Below, one piece after another: positions 1 through 5,157 of a DNA stretch of 5,157 nucleotides. The stretch's first letter is position 1; each line of letters opens with the position of its first letter. Location of the stretch: positions 1 to 5,157 of the forward strand of contig JAJAYH010000472.1 of the NCBI GenBank assembly GCA_026786325.1. The letters are read 5' to 3'. This DNA is from Alkalinema sp. CAN_BIN05 (GTDB lineage Bacteria > Cyanobacteriota > Cyanobacteriia > Leptolyngbyales > Leptolyngbyaceae). The translations under genes were made by a program, and so were the position numbers. The notes under the pieces are model-generated. The model was not told where the DNA came from. It saw only the letters and a program-made list of their open reading frames with translations, and ran no database searches.

Positions 1-107
1 AAGATGTCCTCAGAAAGATGTCGTGCGATCGCTCGGTTAATGTATATTAGCTCCCAGTCCCCTCACTTAGCTGCATAAGTTAACCAATGGGCTTGATTTC
101 ATTGTTC

Positions 108-114
108 AGGAAGG
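108..114 (+). promoter_or_regulatory. Shine-Dalgarno site of the ParA-type gene
   Basis: The purine run AGGAAGG ends 9 nt before the ATG at 124, a normal spacing for a strong ribosome binding site. A second AAGGA at 116-120 is only 3 nt from the ATG and is less likely to be used. The site supports the start at 124. No convincing -35/-10 pair is visible in the 107 nt upstream; TATATT at 43-48 is the best -10 candidate but has no good -35 partner. Confidence 0.55.
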
Positions 115-123
115 CAAGGACTC

Positions 124-1068
124 ATGGCGTATATCATCGCATTCACTAATATGAAAGGTGGCGTTGGCAAGACGACAATGACTGTCAATTTGGCGACCTG
201 TTTGGCGAAGTATCAACATAAACGGGTCTTAATTGTTGATTTAGACACCCAAATTAGTGCGACTTTGAGTTTGATGCCGCCGGGGGAATTTGCAAATTTG
301 CGAGCGCAGAAAAAGACGCTGCGGACTTTGATTCATGAAGGAGTTCGCGGCAATCCAAAGCTATCGGATCTGACCCGAGATGCGATTCAGGGCTATGTGT
401 GTAATGTGCCAAATCTGAGTTTGTTGGCGGGCGATATTGATCTGTATGATGAATTTTTGGTGTCGGAGTTGCTCCATCGTCGATCGGTTCAACAGGGACG
501 ATCGGATCAGTTTGAACAAGTATGGAATGAGTTTGAAGTGAATTTGATTCGGGATATTCTGGGTCCGATCGGGAAGGACTTTGACATTATTCTTTTGGAC
601 TGTGCGCCGGGATATAATTTGGTGACGCGGAGTGCGTTGTTGGCGAGTAATTTTTATTTAATTCCATCTCGTCCTGAACCATTGTCTTTAATTGGGATTC
701 AGCTTCTTCAGCGTCGGATTGCTCGGCTGAAGGAAACTCATAAAGATAATCCAGCGGTCGATGTGGAGATGTTGGGGATTGCGTTTTCGTTGTCGGGCAA
801 TATATTTACGGGCCGTTATCACAATCAAGTGATGAAGCGGTTGAATGATGATTTTAGTGAAGTGAAGCTTTTCAAAACTAAGATTCCGGTGGATGTGAAT
901 ATTGCTAAGGCAGTGGATACGTATCAGCCTGTGGTGTTGAGTAATCCATCTTGTTCAGGAAGTAAGGCGTTTATTCAATTGGCAACTGAGTTTACTCAAA
1001 AGCTTTCAACAGTTGCCCGAATTAATGAGCCGCCATCAAAGTTTTCGCTTTCAAATTTGGATGATTAA
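124..1068 (+). CDS. ParA/Soj-family partitioning-type ATPase (orphan, no adjacent ParB)
   Basis: This 314-residue protein is a deviant-Walker P-loop ATPase of the ParA/MinD class. Such ATPases cycle between ATP-bound dimers on DNA or membrane and ADP monomers, and position plasmids, chromosomes or large protein complexes in the cell. Seen directly: the deviant Walker A KGGVGKT at residues 11-17 with both the signature Lys11 and Lys16; the second conserved motif VDLDTQ at 38-43; Walker B ILLDCAPG at 156-163; a ParA-like stretch PSRPEPLSLIG at 181-191; and the C-terminal GSKAF helix at 279-283. Residues 55-150 form a longer insert than in small Soj proteins. The next gene is a HAD phosphatase, with neither ParB nor a carboxysome-positioning McdB, so the cargo is unknown. 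The retained Lys11 argues against a McdA-like atypical P-loop. Synonymous sites look G/T-rich (Leu often TTG, Ala often GCG), unlike the gene that follows. The family call is secure; the specific role is not. Confidence 0.93.
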   Translation: MAYIIAFTNMKGGVGKTTMTVNLATCLAKYQHKRVLIVDLDTQISATLSLMPPGEFANLRAQKKTLRTLIHEGVRGNPKLSDLTRDAIQGYVCNVPNLSLLAGDIDLYDEFLVSELLHRRSVQQGRSDQFEQVWNEFEVNLIRDILGPIGKDFDIILLDCAPGYNLVTRSALLASNFYLIPSRPEPLSLIGIQLLQRRIARLKETHKDNPAVDVEMLGIAFSLSGNIFTGRYHNQVMKRLNDDFSEVKLFKTKIPVDVNIAKAVDTYQPVVLSNPSCSGSKAFIQLATEFTQKLSTVARINEPPSKFSLSNLDD

Positions 1069-1123
1069 TTAAAGAAAATCTTCTAGCAGTTTTTCGTCTG
1101 CGATTTCGATTTCTTGTAGAATA

Positions 1124-1138
1124 GATCCTCAAAGGATC
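1124..1138. repeat. Short perfect hairpin between the ParA and HAD genes
   Basis: GATCCT at 1124-1129 and AGGATC at 1133-1138 are perfect inverted repeats around a 3-nt loop, 56 nt after the ParA stop codon. No T-run follows on either strand, so it does not meet the usual description of an intrinsic terminator. It may be a small RNA hairpin, a protein-binding site or chance. Confidence 0.25.
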
Positions 1139-1225
1139 ATTGGCTAACTATGCTAATTCTCATACAAGTCCCTGATTTTGTTGTACGCTAACATTCAGAC
1201 TTTAATACATAGAGCGGATTGAGAA

Positions 1226-1828
1226 ATGAATCTTTCAAATCGAGAATGCTGGATTTTTGATATGGATGGCACATTAACGATCGCCGCTCACGACTTCGCT
1301 GATATTTGTCGTCAACTGGGAATACCCGGTGAAAAAAATATACTAGAAGCGATCGAAGCCCTTCCCGCCGACGAAGCCAAACAACGTCGAATTCAACTTG
1401 AACAAATCGAACTTGACATCGCAGAACATTCCAAAGCTCAACCCGGTGCCATCGACCTCCTCGAAAAACTCCGATCGCAAAACAAACGCATTGGTATCCT
1501 CACACGAAATAGTAAAACTGTCGCAACTAAAACCTTAAAAGCCAGTGGATTAGATACTTTTTTTAATACAGATCACATACTCGGACGAGATTGCTGCACC
1601 CCCAAACCCAGCCCCGATGGCATTAATCATCTACTGCAAAACTGGAACTCAACACCACAGAAATCAGTCATGGTCGGTGATTACGTGTTTGACTTACTCA
1701 CAGGACGGAATGCCGGAACCGCCACGGTACATCTTGATGTAACGGGTACATTCTTATGGCCTGAACATATGGATATTGGAGTCACGCACTTGAATGAATT
1801 GAACCAAGCGATCGTAACACCATTCTAA
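1226..1828 (+). CDS. HAD-superfamily hydrolase, phosphoglycolate phosphatase-like (subfamily IA)
   Basis: This 200-residue protein is a probable soluble phosphatase of the haloacid dehalogenase superfamily. Members remove phosphate from small metabolites through an aspartyl-phosphate intermediate and need Mg2+. All four catalytic motifs are visible: motif I FDMDGTL at 11-17 with nucleophile Asp12 and acid/base Asp14; motif II ILTRN at 91-95 with Thr93; motif III around Lys127 in the sequence TPKPSPDG; and motif IV VGDYVFD at 150-156 with Asp152 and Asp156. The short helical stretch between motifs I and II (about residues 20-75) fits a C1-type cap, which points to subfamily IA, the phosphoglycolate phosphatase/beta-phosphoglucomutase group. 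The substrate cannot be read from the sequence. The start at 1226 is preceded only by a weak purine stretch (GAGA at 1221-1224). The 157-bp gap from the ParA gene suggests a separate transcript. Codon third positions are visibly richer in A and C than those of the ParA gene. Confidence 0.9.
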   Translation: MNLSNRECWIFDMDGTLTIAAHDFADICRQLGIPGEKNILEAIEALPADEAKQRRIQLEQIELDIAEHSKAQPGAIDLLEKLRSQNKRIGILTRNSKTVATKTLKASGLDTFFNTDHILGRDCCTPKPSPDGINHLLQNWNSTPQKSVMVGDYVFDLLTGRNAGTATVHLDVTGTFLWPEHMDIGVTHLNELNQAIVTPF

Positions 1829-1829
1829 G

Positions 1830-1847
1830 GGAAAAACCTAATTTTCC
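1830..1847 (+). terminator. Weak candidate terminator after the HAD gene
   Basis: GGAAAA at 1830-1835 can pair with TTTTCC at 1842-1847 around a 6-nt loop, directly after the stop codon at 1826-1828, and the next 20 nt are T-rich (TTGTCTTGCTTTTCTTATTT). The stem has only two G-C pairs, so it would be weak. Position and downstream T-richness are the only support. Confidence 0.25.
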
Positions 1848-1981
1848 TTGTCTTGCTTTTCTTATTTTGAATACTTCTTTGAATGCTCAAATTTAATCTT
1901 AGGTACAAGGAGTTTCCATTCCCTATCGGTTAGACTTCTGGAATAAGCCATAGGACTAGAGGATATAAGTTTTTACCTTAC

Positions 1982-1999
1982 TTTTAGGATGCCCTAAGA
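1982..1999. promoter_or_regulatory. Small inverted repeat over the expected -35 position
   Basis: TTAGG at 1984-1988 pairs with CCTAA at 1993-1997 around the loop ATGC, and the stem extends to 7 pairs if one G-U pair is allowed. Its right arm covers the place where the -35 element would lie for the -10 box at 2014-2019, and no recognisable -35 hexamer is present there. An operator or activator site is possible but rests only on this geometry. Confidence 0.2.
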
Positions 2000-2013
2000 T
2001 GTTAAACAGGTTC

Positions 2014-2019
2014 TATAAT
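2014..2019 (+). promoter_or_regulatory. Consensus -10 box upstream of the membrane-protein gene
   Basis: TATAAT matches the sigma-70 -10 consensus exactly, 47 nt before the ATG at 2067. The sequence 16-18 nt upstream (about 1990-1996) shows no TTGACA-like -35 element, so the promoter may depend on an activator. No Shine-Dalgarno sequence precedes the ATG; the leader is C/T-rich just before it, as is common in cyanobacteria. An in-frame stop (TAG at 2036-2038) rules out a longer protein. Confidence 0.4.
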
Positions 2020-2066
2020 TAAGAAATATAGCGTTTAGTCCCCCGTTAATCCTCATCCTAATTTTT

Positions 2067-3389
2067 ATGGCAACGTTAACCGATCTCAACCCAGCGATTA
2101 TGACAGCGATCGATCGACTTCAGTATCGGGCAACCGTGGGAGATGTCGCAACGCAGTCGGGCTTGAATGTTGCGATCGCAGAACAAGGTGTTTTGGCCTT
2201 GGCTGCGCAGACGGGCGCGCAGATGCAGGTGACTGAATCTGGGGATATTGCTTACACCTTTCCCCAAAATTTCCGATCGACACTTCAAGCTAAGTATTGG
2301 CAATTGCGATTGCAGGCTTGGTGGGACGGCATCTCAGGCACGCTATTCTGGATTGTCCGTGTAATGTTTGGCTGCTCGTTATTTGTTGTTTTGTTTGCGA
2401 TTCTTGCTGTCGGATTCGTCATGATAACCACGATGAATTCAAATGATGATAATTCGAGTGATTCTGGTGGTGGTTCTGGCGGCGGTTGGGGAGGGAGTCA
2501 TGGTGGAAATTCATACAATCCGGGATTTGGTAGCTGGTTTATCTGGTCGGGAGATTGGTTAAGTTTTGGTGGACCTAAGCCCCATGATGATGGCAAACAA
2601 CTATCGTTTTTAGAAACCATCTTTTCCTTTGTATTTGGCGATGGCAACCCAAATCGCAATCTTGAAAATCGCCGCTGGGAAACCATTGCTCAACGGATTT
2701 CTCAGTCTGGTGGTGCGGTGGTTGCAGAGCAGCTTACGCCTTACTTAGATGTGCCACTGAATAAGTTGGATACTGATGAAGATCAGTATGTGTTACCCGT
2801 ACTAGTACGGTTTAATGGTTCGCCACAAGTGACCGATGATGGACAATTAATTTATACTTTTCCTGAACTACAAAAAACAGTTCAGACAACGGCGGAAAAC
2901 GATCGGATCAATATGATTCCCGATTATCTTGAAGAGAAGTCTTGGAAACTCAGTTTGGGCAATCCTACATTAGTGACGTATGCGGCGATGATTGGTGGGC
3001 TGATTTTAATTTTGAGTCTTTGGTTTACGGGAATTTTACCCGGACCGATTTCGGCCCCCGCTGGTATTCTCCGATCGGTCTCCGTGGGCGCATTGGCCTA
3101 CAGTGGATTCTATTTAGGATTGCCGACATTACGCTGGTTAATTCAAGGCCAAAAGAACAATAAAATTGCCGCCCGAAACTCCGATAGATTCAAACGAGCG
3201 CGTCAATTGAATACTCCGGATGAAGTGCTAGAGAACAAACTTATTCAATCCAAAACATTCCAACAACGATTACGTATTGACCAGCAACCGATCGCCTACG
3301 ACACCGATCGGGATATGTTGGATCAAGATTTAGAACAAAAAGATAAACTTGATGCGGAATGGCAACAGCGATTGGAGGATCGATCGTAA
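2067..3389 (+). CDS. Conserved cyanobacterial/plastid membrane protein of unknown function (At5g03900-like)
   Basis: This 440-residue protein resembles, from memory, the plant chloroplast protein At5g03900 and its cyanobacterial relatives. I recall some plant entries carrying an iron-sulfur biogenesis label, but nothing here supports that role. Shared hallmarks are the FSFVFGDGNPN segment at 186-196, APYLDVP-like TPYLDVP at 224-230, YVLPVLVRFNG at 241-251 and YDTDRDM at 411-417. Visible architecture: an N-terminal soluble module (about 8-66) that may be a winged helix; a transmembrane segment at about 93-120; a Gly/Ser/Asn-rich linker at 132-152 running into an aromatic stretch to about 170; a second soluble module (about 200-266); two further transmembrane segments at about 301-322 and 332-354; and a charged C-terminal tail with coiled-coil-like composition. 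The two soluble modules end alike (TESGDIAYTFP at 56-66, TDDGQLIYTFP at 256-266), which suggests an internal duplication. It appears monocistronic. The family assignment is good; the function is unknown. Confidence 0.85.
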   Translation: MATLTDLNPAIMTAIDRLQYRATVGDVATQSGLNVAIAEQGVLALAAQTGAQMQVTESGDIAYTFPQNFRSTLQAKYWQLRLQAWWDGISGTLFWIVRVMFGCSLFVVLFAILAVGFVMITTMNSNDDNSSDSGGGSGGGWGGSHGGNSYNPGFGSWFIWSGDWLSFGGPKPHDDGKQLSFLETIFSFVFGDGNPNRNLENRRWETIAQRISQSGGAVVAEQLTPYLDVPLNKLDTDEDQYVLPVLVRFNGSPQVTDDGQLIYTFPELQKTVQTTAENDRINMIPDYLEEKSWKLSLGNPTLVTYAAMIGGLILILSLWFTGILPGPISAPAGILRSVSVGALAYSGFYLGLPTLRWLIQGQKNNKIAARNSDRFKRARQLNTPDEVLENKLIQSKTFQQRLRIDQQPIAYDTDRDMLDQDLEQKDKLDAEWQQRLEDRS

Positions 3390-3436
3390 ATGTTGTTGCA
3401 TAGAACCTGTTCAGTTTGCGCTGTCAAAGCAAAAGA

Positions 3437-3861
3437 CTTAGGCGATGGAGATTCTAGATACCAGGATTGTTTATCTTCTAAATTGAGGTGAATGATATCG
3501 GGACTGTTGGCTTGTAGAAGCAAAATGCGCTGTCCACCTATGCCCATCATCATGGGTTTGTTGGCTGTAGCCCTCGGTTCAAATCGATCGTCTGTAAATC
3601 GAATAAGTTGCGCCAATCTGATTCTAACAGGCGCACTCAAAGCACCTCTACTTAGTTCTTCCGGTTAAACCCGAAAATTGTAGCTACTTTTCTAATGATA
3701 TTGGCGGCTTCATTTCAGTCAGCATTGATTCGCCATTCATTACCAGCCCGATATAAGCCGCGTTCGGTTCTGCGTCCTGATAGTTTCTATTCCATGGGTT
3801 TCTCACCATATACGGGAATTTCGTCATGGTCTACAAAGCTTGCTTTAGAGGTGTAAGACTA
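3437..3861 (-). mobile_element. Degenerate IS200/IS605-type (IS1341-like, tnpB-only) element remnant
   Basis: The tnpB C-terminal coding remnant defines the element. On the minus strand downstream of it, GAATCTCC at 3453-3446 is followed by ATCGCCTAAG. From memory this resembles the 5' arm of the hairpin at the right end of many cyanobacterial IS605-type elements, where a GAATCCCC-type run starts the stem. The matching 3' arm is missing here, so the right end is either decayed or truncated, and the boundary given is an estimate. The left end and most of tnpB are absent. No tnpA (Y1 transposase) is visible. Nothing indicates that the element can still move. Confidence 0.5.
3602..3861 (-). pseudogene. 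tnpB: tnpB pseudogene, C-terminal fragment (IS200/IS605 family RNA-guided nuclease)
   Basis: Read on the minus strand from 3858, the sequence gives SYTSKASFVDHDEIPVYGEK, then SGRRTERGLYR, then INAD-x-NEAANIIRKVATIF, and, after a frame change, LSRGALSAPVRIRL. In this order these are the hallmarks of the C-terminal 80 or so residues of cyanobacterial TnpB. The Asp of the NAD motif corresponds to the last catalytic Asp of the RuvC nuclease fold. At least four lesions break the gene: stops at 3859-3861, 3787-3789 and 3715-3717, and a one-base frameshift near 3661-3666, where restoring one C to AACCGG would rejoin the frames. TnpB is normally about 400 residues, so some 300 N-terminal residues, including the first two catalytic positions, are missing; the intact ATPase gene starts at 4108 where they would have been. 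The fragment cannot encode a working nuclease. Confidence 0.88.
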
Positions 3862-4008
3862 CCCCTGTTTGAATGAACTGAATCCAAAAGGTAACTGGTT
3901 TAACTCGATAACGGCTTCAAACCATCAGCGATCGGCTCGCCGCAGGTGAAACCCCAGCATCGATCGTGCAGGATTAGCATTCTGGTTCCCGAACTAATCG
4001 CGATCGAG

Positions 4009-4042
4009 TTTCCATCTCATCTGGTTCTAAATGAGATGGAAA
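4009..4042. repeat. Perfect 12-bp inverted repeat (hairpin) upstream of the ATPase gene
   Basis: TTTCCATCTCAT at 4009-4020 and ATGAGATGGAAA at 4031-4042 are exact inverted repeats around a 10-nt loop. Neither strand has a T-run after the stem, so it is not a standard intrinsic terminator. It ends 65 nt before the ATPase start codon. It could be the left-end hairpin of the decayed transposon, a miniature element, or a regulatory structure or operator for the ATPase gene; the sequence does not decide. Confidence 0.75.
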
Positions 4043-4097
4043 TGCTAGGATTGAAAGGTGGATTTGAGATTTTTTCACAAATTCTTGAGTTTAGGTG

Positions 4098-4102
4098 AAG
4101 GA
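4098..4102 (+). promoter_or_regulatory. Shine-Dalgarno site of the ATPase gene
   Basis: AAGGA lies 5 nt before the ATG at 4108, a good spacing. An in-frame TGA at 4096-4098 excludes any upstream start, so 4108 is well supported. Confidence 0.65.
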
Positions 4103-4107
4103 AATCT

Positions 4108-5157
4108 ATGCTGATTGAATTTACAGTTGGAAATTATCGATCGTTCAAAGAACCCGTTACGCTAAGCATGGTGGCCGCAAATCTCGTATCTCAAGATAAA
4201 TCGGTGGACGAGAATAATGTCTTCGCTGTAGACGAAAAATTAAGCCTTCTAAAAAGCGCTGCCATCTACGGTGCAAACGCCAGCGGCAAGAGTAACCTTG
4301 CCAAAGCCCTAAATTTTATGGTGTGGTTCATGGTGAATTCTTCCCGTGAAACCCAAAGTACTGATGCGATCGGTGTCGAACCATTCCTCCTCAGCACAGA
4401 AACAGAAAGCCAGCCTTCATTCTTCGAGTTAGTGTTTCTGATAGAGGGTCAGAAATATCGATACGGATTTGAAGCGACATCCGAACGTGTCGTCGCAGAA
4501 TGGCTGTACACCGTTCCAAAATCACGAGAAACCAATTTATTCGATCGAGACCTCACCCGTATTAAGTCATCGAAAGTCCTTCAGGCCAGCGGCATTGAAC
4601 CCAGGACTCGTCCAAATGCATTGTTTCTGTCGGTTTGTGCGCAGTTTAATGTTGCGATCGTAGAAAAAATTCTGGCTTGGCTCACTAAGAACTTACAAGT
4701 CACTTTTGGCTTTGATAAGAGTGCAGATCTAGATCGCACCATCTCTAAATTAGAGAGTAATCTTTTTCAAGAAAAGATCGTTCAATTAGTTAAAAATCTG
4801 GACTTATCAATTACTGACATCAAAGTCACAGCCCATGGAATAGACGAAAGATATGGATCTAAAGAGGATTTCCCTGAAGAATTCACGTTAGTTCACACAA
4901 TTCACAAAAGATTTGACAAAGCAAATAACTACAATGTCAATGTTAATCTACTGCTAGAATTTCATGAATCTGAAGGTACACGTAAGATTTTTGCCCTAGC
5001 AGGTACTCTAATTGATGTTCTAGCAGAAGGTAGTATTCTAGTGATTGATGAGTTAGATGCAAAATTACATCCATTGATCACTCGATCGATCATCGAACTC
5101 TTTAACAGACCTAAGAGTAATCCTAATAATGCTCAACTCATCTTCATGACCCATGAT
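4108..5157 (+). CDS. AAA15-family (COG1106) ABC/RecF-like ATP-binding protein, 3' end outside the window
   Basis: The frame is open from the ATG to the window edge (350 codons, no stop) and encodes an ABC/SMC-like ATPase of the AAA15 group. Seen directly: the family opening MLIEFTVGNYRSFKEPVTLS; Walker A GANASGKS at 55-62; the beta-rich stretch around YRYGFE at 117-122; a degenerate ABC signature SEGTRKIF at 288-295; Walker B ILVIDELD at 310-317 with Asp314 and Glu315, followed by KLHP at 319-322; and the switch histidine in MTHD at 347-350. All nucleotide-binding motifs are intact, so the protein is probably active; only the C-terminal part is missing. Relatives include AriA of the PARIS anti-phage system and ATPases encoded next to RloB-like proteins, where a nuclease-type partner gene follows. 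That partner, if present, lies beyond 5157. The flanking transposon debris fits an accessory or defence locus, but a defence role is an inference. Confidence 0.9.
   Translation, partial: MLIEFTVGNYRSFKEPVTLSMVAANLVSQDKSVDENNVFAVDEKLSLLKSAAIYGANASGKSNLAKALNFMVWFMVNSSRETQSTDAIGVEPFLLSTETESQPSFFELVFLIEGQKYRYGFEATSERVVAEWLYTVPKSRETNLFDRDLTRIKSSKVLQASGIEPRTRPNALFLSVCAQFNVAIVEKILAWLTKNLQVTFGFDKSADLDRTISKLESNLFQEKIVQLVKNLDLSITDIKVTAHGIDERYGSKEDFPEEFTLVHTIHKRFDKANNYNVNVNLLLEFHESEGTRKIFALAGTLIDVLAEGSILVIDELDAKLHPLITRSIIELFNRPKSNPNNAQLIFMTHD

Larger units (their letters stand above)
3390..4107. other. 718-bp gene-poor gap holding transposon debris
   Basis: There is no intact gene on either strand. The left part (about 3437-3861) is a decayed IS200/IS605-type element in minus orientation. 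The middle (about 3862-4000) has no homology I can identify, except a 21-codon open stretch discussed in the findings. The right part has a perfect inverted repeat at 4009-4042, then the leader of the ATPase gene. A minus-strand frame stays open from 3640 to 3323, but it begins inside the tnpB tail and runs 67 nt into the end of the membrane-protein gene, so I do not call it as a gene. Confidence 0.7.

Noticed and set aside
1074..1095. Inverted repeat GAAAA/TTTTC just after the ParA stop, as a terminator.
   Set aside because: The stem is almost entirely A-T with an internal mismatch, and the T-run is part of the stem rather than following it.
3323..3640. A 105-codon open frame on the minus strand.
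   Set aside because: It starts at a TTG inside the recognisable TnpB tail (GALSAPVRI), depends on the frameshift that broke tnpB, and runs 67 nt into the end of the plus-strand membrane-protein gene. It is the continuation of transposon debris rather than an independent gene.
3715..3861. The three stops in the tnpB remnant are exactly 72 nt apart (3861, 3789, 3717), which might suggest recoding or a repeat.
   Set aside because: The stops are of two types (TAG, TAG, TGA), the surrounding sequence is not repeated, and a frameshift is also present. Equal spacing of three random lesions is best treated as coincidence.
4009..4042. The strong hairpin as an intrinsic terminator for tnpB or another transcript.
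   Set aside because: No T-tract follows the stem on either strand, and the stem is not GC-rich.
3906..4098. A plus-strand open stretch in the same frame as, and directly upstream of, the ATPase gene.
   Set aside because: It has no ATG start with a ribosome binding site near its beginning, crosses the palindrome, shows no recognisable domain, and ends in a TGA 9 nt before the real start.
4469..4663. A 64-codon plus-strand frame inside the ATPase gene.
   Set aside because: It lies wholly within the well-supported ATPase coding sequence in another frame and has the composition of a shadow frame.
1..5157. Frequent CGATCG and GCGATCGC palindromes as a repeat array or CRISPR-like signal.
   Set aside because: They are dispersed, not regularly spaced, and occur within genes; this is the HIP1 octamer abundance typical of cyanobacterial genomes.

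Overview
The window looks like cyanobacterial chromosomal DNA. The palindrome CGATCG recurs throughout, often inside the HIP1 octamer or near-matches to it (full GCGATCGC at 25-32 and 2172-2179), which is a hallmark of many cyanobacterial genomes. The 440-residue membrane protein at 2067-3389 also belongs to a family I recognise from cyanobacteria and plant plastids. I cannot name the species from the sequence.

Layout, left to right: a ParA/Soj-type ATPase (124-1068) with no ParB gene beside it; a HAD-superfamily phosphatase-like protein (1226-1828); a 238-bp spacer with a consensus -10 box; and a multi-pass membrane protein of unknown function with an internal duplication (2067-3389). A 718-bp stretch without an intact gene follows (3390-4107). 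It holds, on the minus strand, the broken C-terminal end of an IS200/IS605-type tnpB gene, and then a perfect 12-bp inverted repeat. The window ends inside a plus-strand AAA15-family (COG1106) ATP-binding protein, 4108 to beyond 5157, a family often found in anti-phage and restriction-linked gene pairs.

All four protein-coding genes lie on the plus strand, separated by 157, 238 and 718 bp, so nothing argues for a tight operon or a shared pathway. The right third (3390-5157) has the character of an accessory region: transposon debris beside a defence-type ATPase. The left two thirds look like ordinary chromosome.

The most useful observations are the tnpB remnant, which is identifiable only by joining two reading frames and reading through three stop codons; the truncated ATPase, whose partner gene lies outside the window; the duplicated module in the membrane protein; and the hairpin between the transposon debris and the ATPase gene. 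I found no tRNA, rRNA, CRISPR array or complete insertion sequence, and nothing that I can defend as a wholly new system.
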